From positions 1-5,241 of the forward strand of contig DAIESZ010000118.1 of the NCBI GenBank assembly GCA_027346035.1: 5,241 nt of DNA. Direction: 5' to 3'. Both the position numbers and the translations under genes were made by a program. The notes under the pieces were generated by a model. It saw only the letters and a list, made by a program, of their open reading frames with translations. It had not been told where the DNA came from and made no database searches. Source of the stretch: Propionibacteriaceae bacterium (GTDB lineage: Bacteria > Actinomycetota > Actinomycetes > Propionibacteriales > Propionibacteriaceae). Position 1 is the stretch's first letter. Every line of letters begins with the position of its first letter. Positions 1 through 5,186 of this stretch are shown here, in pieces.

Positions 1-14
1 ACAGCCTGGCGTTC

Positions 15-20
15 TAGTGT
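15..20 (+). promoter_or_regulatory. Candidate -10 element (TAGTGT) for the small membrane protein gene
   Basis: TAGTGT fits the actinobacterial TAnnnT -10 pattern and lies about 77 bp before the start codon at 97, which would put transcription start near 27 and give a leader of about 70 nt. The matching -35 region would fall outside the window, so it cannot be judged. The leader would contain GC-only palindromes (CGGGCCCG at 37-44, CCCGCGGG at 41-48) and CACCCGGGTG at 55-64. This is a motif match only. Confidence 0.3.
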
Positions 21-96
21 CATCCAGCAATCGGACCGGGCCCGCGGGAGCCAGCACCCGGGTGTCCGGCGGCCTGCGCGACCGATCGGAGGTGTC

Positions 97-504
97 ATGA
101 GTCAGGAACCTGATCTCAACGGCGTGCACGTCTGGAGCAACGGCCGAATGGTGAGCGGCTTCACGCCCGGCCCGAACGACACCCGTCCCCTGCCGCCCGT
201 GCCGCCGGCGTCCCGGACGAGGAAACGGAGCCGGGCGCCCCTCGTGGTCGCCACCATCCTGGGGATCGCCGTGCTCGGCGCGGGATCGACGGCCGCGTTC
301 AGCGCACTCACCTCCGACAACTCCCCGTCCGGGACGAGCAACGTGCCCGCGAACCAGTCGGGCGGGTCGCAGGTCGGCCAGGGACAGGGCGGATCCGGCA
401 CCCAGCCCAACCAGCAGGGCACCACCCCGCTGCGGATCCGGGGCGGTGGCGGCGACGACGGCCATCACCGCGGCGACCGCTTCCGGGAGCGGGGCGACGA
501 CTGA
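97..504 (+). CDS. Small single-pass membrane protein with disordered extracytoplasmic tail, function unknown
   Basis: I do not recognise a family for this 135-residue protein. The start is supported by GGAGG at 88-92, four bases before the ATG. Residues 1-46 form a hydrophilic, proline-rich head (PLPPVPP at 31-37) that ends in a basic cluster, RTRKRSR at 40-46. One hydrophobic segment follows at about 47-70 (LVVATILGIAVLGAGSTAAF region). By the positive-inside rule this is an N-in signal anchor, because no signal-peptidase or lipoprotein Cys site is visible. Residues 72-118 are low-complexity Ser/Gly/Gln/Pro and surely disordered outside the membrane. The last 20 residues are highly charged, with two RGD triplets at 125-127 and 132-134. 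Short membrane-anchored proteins of this build are common in actinobacteria and mostly uncharacterised. It appears monocistronic, since a strong stem-loop lies 46 bp after the stop. Composition and reading frame look genuine; the function is open. Confidence 0.8.
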   Translation: MSQEPDLNGVHVWSNGRMVSGFTPGPNDTRPLPPVPPASRTRKRSRAPLVVATILGIAVLGAGSTAAFSALTSDNSPSGTSNVPANQSGGSQVGQGQGGSGTQPNQQGTTPLRIRGGGGDDGHHRGDRFRERGDD

Positions 505-550
505 CATCGTTCGTCGCGGCGGCGCCGCGGACCCCCGACGGGTGTTGGGT

Positions 551-583
551 TCCGGCCCGTGGCCTCGTGGCCACCGGGTCGGA
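551..583 (+). terminator. Strong GC-rich stem-loop, probable terminator without a U-tract
   Basis: The arms 551-564 and 569-583 pair over 14 bp, with one G-U pair (555/579), a single bulged C at 574 and a four-base loop TCGT (565-568). It begins 46 bp after the stop of the small membrane protein gene. No run of T follows, which is usual for many proposed actinobacterial terminators. An RNA-processing or attenuation structure is the alternative, and the pairing would form on either strand. Confidence 0.5.
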
Positions 584-636
584 TGAGCCGGGGGCGCAAT
601 CCCGATCGGGCCATGTTGTTGACCCCGACCGGGGCG

Positions 637-642
637 TAGCGT
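637..642 (+). promoter_or_regulatory. Candidate -10 element (TAGCGT) for the CPBP protease gene
   Basis: TAGCGT followed by GA resembles actinobacterial -10 regions. A TTGACC lies at 619-624, but the spacing is only 12 bp, too short for a standard promoter. TTGTTG at 616-621 would give a 15-bp spacer. If used, the leader of the CPBP gene would be about 300 nt long and would include the palindromes before that gene. The match is weak. Confidence 0.2.
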
Positions 643-921
643 GACGGCGAGTACCTCGGGCTGAACATCGATCGGGCCCGACGGGCAGGGTCTGCGCGGC
701 GAATCACCGACCACCCGACGCACCGGCCGGGGCATCACGCCCATGCCGATGCCCACGGATTCGCCGGCCGCGTCGGCTGGGCGCGAAGCGTCGATCCGGT
801 TGTCCCACGGTTGGTGACGGATGGCGAAAGTCCTCGGACGCGGGCCGGCCTGCGGCCGATATCGGGGAGCGCGATCCGGTCGAGCGACACCGCCGATCGG
901 CACCGTCCGCGACACCGGGGT

Positions 922-936
922 ACCCACGACGTGGGT
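922..936 (+). promoter_or_regulatory. Inverted repeat touching the CPBP ribosome binding site
   Basis: ACCCAC (922-927) and GTGGGT (931-936) are perfect inverted repeats around the three bases GAC. The repeat ends one base before the GGAAGGA ribosome binding site (938-944) of the CPBP gene. In RNA it would form a 6-bp hairpin beside the binding site; in DNA it could be a repressor operator. Its placement is what makes it notable, as a 6-bp arm can occur by chance in DNA this rich in G and C. Confidence 0.35.
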
Positions 937-950
937 CGGAAGGAACCCCC

Positions 951-1772
951 ATGACTGCCTCGCCCGGGACCACCAGCACGGCTGTTCGCCTCGAACCGCT
1001 GCCACAACGGCGTCCGATCGGAGCCGCGGCCTTGGCCTGGGCCGGGTACGGCCTGGCCCTGGCCGCGTGGCTCCTGCTGCCGTGGAAGCACGGCACCGAG
1101 TCGGCCGGCGGCTGGATGATCACCCTCGGCATCGACCTGACCCGGGTCGTCATCACTGCGGTGTTCCTCAGCGCCTGGCGGCTGTGGGGCGCCGCCGGGT
1201 TCGGGACGCCTCCGACGTGGCGTCGGATGGTTCCTGCCCTGCCGCTGCTCCTGCTGCCCGCGTTCCCGGCGATCTTCGGTCCGGTGCTCGCCGATGCACC
1301 GGCGTGGAAGTTCGCGGTCGGGGCGTTCGGTGTCGCCACCGTCGCGTTCGGCGAGGAGGGCCTGTTCCGTGGCGTCGTGATCCGGGTGCTGCTGAGGCGT
1401 GGAGTACGACCTGCACTGTTCGGCTCCGCCGCACTGTTCGGTCTGCTGCACGTGGTGAACCTGCTGAACCACAGCCACCCGATCACGGTGGCGGCGCAGG
1501 TGCTGATGACGTTCGGGATCGGCATCGGATTCGGAGCGGTCGTCTTGGCGACCGGCACGATCTGGCCGGTGGTGGCCGTCCACTTCCTGATGGACTTCGT
1601 CAACACCATCCAGGCAGCGGCGCCGGGGGACGACTCCGGGGTGGCGATCCCCGACCTGCTGGTGAACGGCGCCCTCAATCTCGCGCTCGGGCTGCTGGCC
1701 GCCGGCTACGGGCTCTGGCTGCTCCGGCGTCGGGTGGGCCTGCTGCGGCAACTCGATGGTCGCACCACCTGA
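951..1772 (+). CDS. CPBP family intramembrane metalloprotease (CAAX/Abi type)
   Basis: This 273-residue polytopic membrane protein carries the three motifs of the CPBP (Abi, PF02517) family. They are EEGLFR at 135-140 (the EExxxR motif with the catalytic glutamates), FGLLH at 163-167 (FxxxH) and HFLMD at 211-215 (HxxxD, where the family has Asn or Asp). Hydrophobic segments are visible at roughly 24-44, 54-78, 94-113, 117-134, 155-170, 179-200, 203-220 and 236-257, followed by a basic C-terminus (RRR at 259-261) likely to be cytoplasmic. The start is fixed by GGAAGGA at 938-944, six bases before the ATG. Eukaryotic relatives (Rce1) cleave prenylated CAAX proteins. Bacterial members act in bacteriocin self-immunity, anti-sigma or membrane-protein cleavage, or have no known substrate. 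No bacteriocin or sigma/anti-sigma gene is adjacent, so the substrate cannot be guessed. It looks monocistronic. Confidence 0.92.
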   Translation: MTASPGTTSTAVRLEPLPQRRPIGAAALAWAGYGLALAAWLLLPWKHGTESAGGWMITLGIDLTRVVITAVFLSAWRLWGAAGFGTPPTWRRMVPALPLLLLPAFPAIFGPVLADAPAWKFAVGAFGVATVAFGEEGLFRGVVIRVLLRRGVRPALFGSAALFGLLHVVNLLNHSHPITVAAQVLMTFGIGIGFGAVVLATGTIWPVVAVHFLMDFVNTIQAAAPGDDSGVAIPDLLVNGALNLALGLLAAGYGLWLLRRRVGLLRQLDGRTT

Positions 1773-1803
1773 ACCGGCGTCGACTCTCAATCCGGCCACT
1801 TGA

Positions 1804-1834
1804 GGCGGCCGTCGCACCGCTGGTGCGACACGCC
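1804..1834. terminator. Perfect stem-loop between convergent genes, probable bidirectional terminator
   Basis: GTCGCACC (1811-1818) and GGTGCGAC (1822-1829) form a perfect 8-bp stem around the loop GCT. GGCG at 1804-1807 and CGCC at 1831-1834 can add four outer pairs across an asymmetric internal loop. It sits 31-61 bp after the CPBP stop and 53-83 bp past the DUF1015 stop on the other strand, so it can serve both. There is no T-run on either side. Confidence 0.55.
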
Positions 1835-1886
1835 ACAGGACGACGCACCCTGTCACCGGGCGACGGACGGCCACCCACCCGGAACC

Positions 1887-3203
1887 TCAGCGAAGAAGCC
1901 GCCCCTCAAGGTAGTAGCGCTTGTCGGCGGCGTCCCCCAGAGAGAACGTCTTGCGCGGGAGCGTCCCTTCGGCCCTGATCGCGTCGAAGAACGTGGACTT
2001 GTCGAACTCGGGCAGGAACACCGCGAGGTTGCCGGGCTCGGAGGCCAGTTCGGCCGCGACGTCGGCCCCGTGGATGTAGTCGACCTCGCACATCTCGGCC
2101 GCGACAAGGGCGTCGATCGCCCGCTGCACGGTGGCGACCGCGATCGGACCCTCCGGGTCGGTGAGCGTGTAGATCGTCGCTCCGTCAGCGTCGGCGAGTC
2201 CGAAACGCTGCCCTGAGCTCTGGTCGTCGGCCAGACCGGCGACCTCCGGAGGCTCGACGTCCTCGACGTCGGCGTCCGCGCAGTGGCAGGCGATCTCCGC
2301 GTCGAAGTCGGCGCGCGCGACCCCGAACAGCACCCGGTGGATCGGCTCGAACCTCAGGCCGGGATCGTGGATGTTCTCGATCTCGACGAGCGCGAACCGC
2401 GCCGGATGGGTGGCGCGCTCGGACTCGGAAAGGGTGGCCTTGAGCTCGTCCCACCACTCCTTCGCGGTGGCGAACCCGTGGTTGCCGTCGCCGATGGCGA
2501 ACAGCAGCGGATCGTGGGGGTCGAGCTCGGCCAACTGCTCGAGCGCACCGGCAACCGCCTCGACGTCGCCAGGCCGGTCGATCGCCCAGCCGGTGACCCG
2601 GCCGCCGCCGAGCATGAGCTGGGTGTCGTACAGCATCTCCCGACCGGCCACGGACGCCGCCAGCGGCTCGATGAGACGGTGGGCGGCGTCCGACACGAGC
2701 ACGGTGATGTGCGACACCTCGAGAGGGGCGTTGCGGCGGACCTGCACGCGTGGCGGGATCCGGCTCTCGATCGTGTCTTCGGTGGCCCGGATCGGCGTGT
2801 GCGAGCCTGGCCGCCAGTCGTACATCTCGAGGTCGAGTGCGGCCAGCAGCCCCCATCGGGTGTGCCCATGGGAGTCGACGCGGCGCACCAGCACCATCGT
2901 GGCCTCACGCGGCTCGAAAACGCCCCGGGCCAGGTAGTCGTCCATGCTCGCCTTGATCGCGGACACCCGCTGGTCACGGTCGCGCCGCCCGAGGTGGGCC
3001 TCGGGCAGCACCAGGCGCACCGTGGAGGGTCGTTCGCCCACGATCCGCTCGACGTGGTCCCAGTAGTCGGGCTGGCTGGTGAACTGGTCGCAGGCCACCA
3101 CGGACCATGCCTCGAGGTCGACGTCGGACGCCGGGAAGAGCAGGTCTGGCACTCGGACCCCCAGCGCAGCGAGACGGTCCGACAGGGTTGGCGCGATGGG
3201 CAT
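1887..3203 (-). CDS. DUF1015 family protein (COG4198-like), function unknown
   Basis: This is a complete 438-residue soluble protein of the DUF1015 family (PF06245), close to the family's usual 400-440 residues. Recognisable blocks in order are VVACDQFTSQPDYW at 35-48, SHITVLVSD at 164-172, the signature GDGNHGFATAKEWW at 238-251, DYIHGAD at 375-381, and the C-terminal LPRKTFSLG at 415-423 followed by DKRYYLEGR at 427-435. The signature usually reads DGNHS or DGHHR as I recall it, so Gly243 is a small departure. Residues 303-330 (CHCADADVEDVEPPE region) are acidic and probably a variable surface loop. There is no signal peptide or membrane segment. The start ATG (3201-3203 on the plus strand) has AAGGA five bases upstream. 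The family has no settled biochemical role. In some bacteria it lies near serine biosynthesis genes, but none is present here. It is transcribed divergently from the DUF4031 gene and convergently with the CPBP gene. Confidence 0.92.
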   Translation of the reverse strand: MPIAPTLSDRLAALGVRVPDLLFPASDVDLEAWSVVACDQFTSQPDYWDHVERIVGERPSTVRLVLPEAHLGRRDRDQRVSAIKASMDDYLARGVFEPREATMVLVRRVDSHGHTRWGLLAALDLEMYDWRPGSHTPIRATEDTIESRIPPRVQVRRNAPLEVSHITVLVSDAAHRLIEPLAASVAGREMLYDTQLMLGGGRVTGWAIDRPGDVEAVAGALEQLAELDPHDPLLFAIGDGNHGFATAKEWWDELKATLSESERATHPARFALVEIENIHDPGLRFEPIHRVLFGVARADFDAEIACHCADADVEDVEPPEVAGLADDQSSGQRFGLADADGATIYTLTDPEGPIAVATVQRAIDALVAAEMCEVDYIHGADVAAELASEPGNLAVFLPEFDKSTFFDAIRAEGTLPRKTFSLGDAADKRYYLEGRLLR

Positions 3204-3239
3204 GGGATTCCTTGACGGTCGCGGGTGGACGATGTCGCC

Positions 3240-3249
3240 AGTCTAGGCT
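3240..3249. promoter_or_regulatory. Overlapping divergent -10 elements: TAGGCT (+) and TAGACT (-)
   Basis: The ten bases AGTCTAGGCT contain TAGGCT on the plus strand (3244-3249) and TAGACT on the minus strand (plus-strand 3240-3245), sharing the central TA. Both fit the actinobacterial TAnnnT -10 pattern. Transcription starts would fall near 3256 for the DUF4031 gene (leader about 60 nt) and near 3233 for the DUF1015 gene (leader about 30 nt, containing its AAGGA site). No good -35 is seen at 17 bp on either side; TTGACG at 3212-3217 is too far away (26 bp). Symmetric -10 elements driving both strands are a known bacterial promoter type. Confidence 0.5.
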
Positions 3250-3253
3250 CGTC

Positions 3254-3284
3254 ACAGCGGCGGGAACTGGGATCCCGAAGCTGT
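3254..3284 (+). promoter_or_regulatory. Stem-loop in the presumed leader of the DUF4031 gene
   Basis: ACAGC (3254-3258) pairs with GCTGT (3280-3284), and CGGGA (3261-3265) pairs with TCCCG (3273-3277). The two helices are separated by a GG/AA internal loop, which would allow tandem G-A pairs, and are capped by the seven-base loop ACTGGGA. The structure begins at about the predicted transcription start and ends 20 bases before the GGGAGGA ribosome binding site (3305-3311). The loop and 3' arm include the palindrome GGGATCCC (3269-3276), so a DNA operator is an alternative reading. Confidence 0.35.
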
Positions 3285-3315
3285 CATTGGCCGTGCGACT
3301 ACGGGGGAGGAACCG

Positions 3316-3873
3316 ATGGGCGTGTGGATCGATCCGCCGGTCTGGCCCGCGCACGGGCGGCACTACTCGCACCTCATCAGTGACACCGGCGTGGGCGAAC
3401 TGCACCGCGTGGCCGCAGCCGCGGGCGTGTCGCCGCGCGCCTTCGACGGCGACCACTACGACGTGCCCGACAGGTTGTGGGACGCCGTCGTCGCCGCGGG
3501 CGCCCGGCCCACCACCGGCCCCGACCTGGTGGCCAGGCTGAACTCGTCGGGGCTGCGGCTGCGCAAGCGCAAGGGCGACCGGGGCATCGCCCGGTTGTTC
3601 GGCGTCCCGACGCCGCTCGGTGTGATGACCGTCGACGTCGTCGCGTCCGAGCGTCCCGCGCGGATCGACGAGGTGTTCGCCCACGCGGAGCTCACCGCGT
3701 CCCCCGGCGCGTGGGGGGTGCGGGTGAGCCTCGGGCGGCTCGGCCAGTCAAGGGCGCAGCCGGTCGGCTACCTGCGGCTCGCCGGCCTGCCGGGCCCCAA
3801 CATCATCCAGGCACACCCAGGCTCCGGTCACGCGGGCGAGCTGCCCATGCCCTGGCGGCTGCTGGCCGGCTGA
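3316..3873 (+). CDS. DUF4031 domain protein with a C-terminal extension, function unknown
   Basis: This 185-residue protein is soluble, with no signal or membrane segment. Residues 1-87 match my recollection of DUF4031 (PF13223): a short beta start GVWIDPPVWPAHGR at 2-15, YSHLISD at 17-23, ELHRVAAAAGVSPRAF at 28-43, the hallmark DGDHYDVP at 44-51, and a DLVARLNSSGLRLRKRKG end at 70-87. The start ATG has GGGAGGA at 3305-3311, a strong site. DUF4031 proteins are usually about 90-100 residues, so residues 88-185 (GDRG through RLLAG) are an extension whose family I do not recognise; it is not obviously membrane-bound or repetitive. The conserved Asp/His residues (D44, D46, H47, D49) hint at a catalytic or metal site, but no activity is established. 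The gene is divergent from DUF1015 and is followed two bases after its stop by a stem-loop, so it is probably transcribed alone. Confidence 0.85.
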   Translation: MGVWIDPPVWPAHGRHYSHLISDTGVGELHRVAAAAGVSPRAFDGDHYDVPDRLWDAVVAAGARPTTGPDLVARLNSSGLRLRKRKGDRGIARLFGVPTPLGVMTVDVVASERPARIDEVFAHAELTASPGAWGVRVSLGRLGQSRAQPVGYLRLAGLPGPNIIQAHPGSGHAGELPMPWRLLAG

Positions 3874-3875
3874 CC

Positions 3876-3901
3876 GGGTCCCGACCTCGCGTCGGCGACC
3901 C
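3876..3901 (+). terminator. Bulged GC-rich stem-loop after the DUF4031 gene, probable terminator
   Basis: GGGTC and CCGAC (3876-3885) pair with GTCGG (3891-3895) and GACCC (3897-3901) around the loop CTCGC, giving 10 bp with one bulged C at 3896. It starts two bases after the stop codon of the DUF4031 gene and lacks a T-tract. Its build, including the single C bulge in the 3' arm, resembles the stem-loop at 551-583. Confidence 0.5.
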
Positions 3902-3907
3902 ACGGAC

Positions 3908-3913
3908 TAGGGT
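3908..3913 (+). promoter_or_regulatory. Candidate -10 element (TAGGGT) for the M20 amidohydrolase gene
   Basis: TAGGGT followed by GA is a good actinobacterial -10 match. Transcription would start near 3920, giving a leader of about 46 nt before the ATG at 3966. The alternative GTG start at 3912 would then lie upstream of the transcript, which supports the ATG. The -35 position (about 3885-3890) lies inside the preceding stem-loop and has no TTGACA-like sequence, so an activator may be needed or the call may be wrong. Confidence 0.4.
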
Positions 3914-3965
3914 GATCACGGCGTCCCGGCAGCGGGTCGGGACCCTCGACGACAAGGCGTGGCCA

Positions 3966-5186
3966 ATGCCCCTCACCGAGTCCCTGCGCGACCACCTGAC
4001 CAGGATCGAGCCCGACCTGGTGGCCCTGCGCCGCGACCTGCACCGGATTCCCGAGGTGGGTCTCCGCCTGCCGAACACCCAGCGGCGGCTGCTCGACTCA
4101 CTCGACGGCCTGCCGCTCGAGATCACCCTCGGACGCGGCTGCACGGGCATCACCGCGGTGCTCCGCGGCACGGCCGAACCGGCGGCGTCCGACGAGCGCC
4201 GGGTGGTGCTGCTGCGCGGCGACATGGACGCGCTGCCGGTCGCCGAACTCACCGGCCTCGAATTCGCGAGCACCAACGGTGCCATGCACGCCTGCGGGCA
4301 CGACCTGCACATGTCGCTGCTGGTCGGGGCCGTGCGCACGCTGTGCGAGCATCGCGACCGGCTGCCCGGAGACGTGGTGTTCATGTTCCAGCCGGGCGAG
4401 GAGGGCTTCGACGGAGCCTCGGTGATGATCGAGGAGGGTGTGCTCGACGCCGCCGGACCCCGCGCCGACGAGGCCTACGCGATCCACGTGTTCTCGGCAC
4501 TCGAACCGCACGGACACTTCTGCACGAAGCCGGGCCCGATCATGGCCGCCTCCGACGAGATCCACGTGACGGTCACCGGTCGCGGTGGCCACGGGTCGGC
4601 CCCGCACCTGGCGGCCGACCCGGTGCCCGCCCTGGCCGAGATGGTGCTCGCCACGCAGCGGGTGATCGGACGCCGCGTCGACGTGTTCGACCCGGCGGTG
4701 ATCAGCGTCGGCCGACTCCAGGCGGGCAGCCGGTCGAACGTCATCCCCGAGTCGGGCGAGTTCGAGGCCACCCTGCGCACGTTCAGCGCCGAGCAGCAGG
4801 AGCACCTGTTCCGGGTCGTCCCCGAGGCGATGGCCGGCATCGCGGCGTCCAACGGGGTGAGCGTCGAGGTCGACATGCGCCGCCAGTACCCCGTCACCGT
4901 CAACGACCCGGATCGGGCGGAGGCCGTGATCGACGCGGTCGGCGACCTGTTCGGGGCCGAGCGGGCGATCACCTGGACCCGTCCGCTCACGGGATCCGAG
5001 GACTTCTCCCGGGTGCTGGCCGAGGTGCCGGGAGCGTTCATCGCCCTGTCGGCCGTGCCCGCGGACGCCGACCCGGTCCGCGCACCGTTCAACCATTCGG
5101 CCTATGCGGTCTTCGACGACGACGTGATCGCCGACGGGTCGCTGCTGCTCGCGGAGCTGGCCTGCCGGGCGCTCCGGGTGGGCTGA
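3966..5186 (+). CDS. M20D-type metallo-amidohydrolase / aminoacylase (HipO/IAA-amino acid hydrolase-like)
   Basis: This is a complete 406-residue protein of the M20 peptidase family, subfamily D, which hydrolyses N-acyl or N-aryl amino acid amides with a two-metal centre. Visible blocks are LRRDLHRIPE at 21-30, RGDMDALP at 84-91 (catalytic-side Asp), HACGHDLHMSLL at 108-119, FQPGEEG at 141-147, HVF at 174-176, GRGGHGSAPH at 205-214 (dimerisation-domain lid motif), NVIPE at 258-262, GSEDFS at 343-348 and FNHSAYAVFDDD at 375-386. By family analogy the metal ligands are C110, H112, E146, H174 and H377, with E145 as general base; all are present, so it should be active. There is no signal peptide, so it is likely cytoplasmic. 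The ATG at 3966 is preceded by a weak AAGG at 3954-3957. The frame stays open far upstream, but the protein family begins here. Hippurate, N-acetyl amino acids and auxin conjugates are all possible substrates; sequence alone cannot decide. Confidence 0.93.
   Translation: MPLTESLRDHLTRIEPDLVALRRDLHRIPEVGLRLPNTQRRLLDSLDGLPLEITLGRGCTGITAVLRGTAEPAASDERRVVLLRGDMDALPVAELTGLEFASTNGAMHACGHDLHMSLLVGAVRTLCEHRDRLPGDVVFMFQPGEEGFDGASVMIEEGVLDAAGPRADEAYAIHVFSALEPHGHFCTKPGPIMAASDEIHVTVTGRGGHGSAPHLAADPVPALAEMVLATQRVIGRRVDVFDPAVISVGRLQAGSRSNVIPESGEFEATLRTFSAEQQEHLFRVVPEAMAGIAASNGVSVEVDMRRQYPVTVNDPDRAEAVIDAVGDLFGAERAITWTRPLTGSEDFSRVLAEVPGAFIALSAVPADADPVRAPFNHSAYAVFDDDVIADGSLLLAELACRALRVG

Larger units (their letters stand above)
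505..950. other. Long intergenic region without a credible gene
   Basis: No open frame here has protein-like composition. The long frames crossing it are Arg/Pro/Gly-rich shadows of the genes on either side. Apart from the stem-loop at 551-583 it holds a cluster of short perfect palindromes: CCCGATCGGG at 601-610, ATCGAT at 667-672, CGGGCCCG at 674-681, CCGATATCGG at 856-865 and CCGATCGG at 893-900. The 9-mer GCGACACCG occurs twice, at 884-892 and 909-917, 25 bp apart. GATCGGGCC also occurs twice, at 604-612 and 670-678. The likely role is upstream control of the CPBP protease gene, but no known operator or riboswitch was recognised. Confidence 0.6.

Noticed and set aside
641..664. A seven-codon open frame starting with GTG and resembling the CPBP N-terminus (TAS)
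   Set aside because: It is too short to weigh. The three-residue likeness to MTAS is expected by chance, and it has no proper ribosome binding site.
951..1772. The CPBP protease as part of a bacteriocin-immunity or phage-defence island
   Set aside because: There is no bacteriocin precursor, radical SAM, transporter, toxin or mobile-element gene nearby, and CPBP proteins have many housekeeping contexts.
704..1874. Two long minus-strand open frames (704-1678 and 735-1874) opposite the CPBP gene
   Set aside because: They are typical antisense shadows in GC-rich DNA, with skewed composition and no recognisable domain.
821..1978. A 385-codon plus-strand open frame covering the whole CPBP gene
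   Set aside because: Its translation is Arg/Gly/Pro-rich with no family motif, and it overlaps a gene with three clear catalytic motifs and a good ribosome binding site in another frame.
2283..3215. A 310-codon plus-strand frame opposite the DUF1015 gene
   Set aside because: It is antisense to a well-conserved full-length family member, and its His/Gly/Val-rich translation has no motif.
3212..3217. TTGACG as a -35 element for the DUF4031 gene
   Set aside because: It lies 26 bp from the TAGGCT -10, well outside the usual 16-19 bp, and only 9 bp upstream of the DUF1015 start on the other strand.
3477..3965. An upstream extension of the M20 frame that would make a 569-residue protein
   Set aside because: The added residues overlap the DUF4031 gene, are Arg/Ala-rich shadow sequence, and precede the normal N-terminus of the M20D family. 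The ATG at 3966 is preferred.
4098..5096. A 332-codon minus-strand frame opposite the M20 gene
   Set aside because: It is a His/Gly/Arg/Val-rich shadow, with no motif or plausible start.
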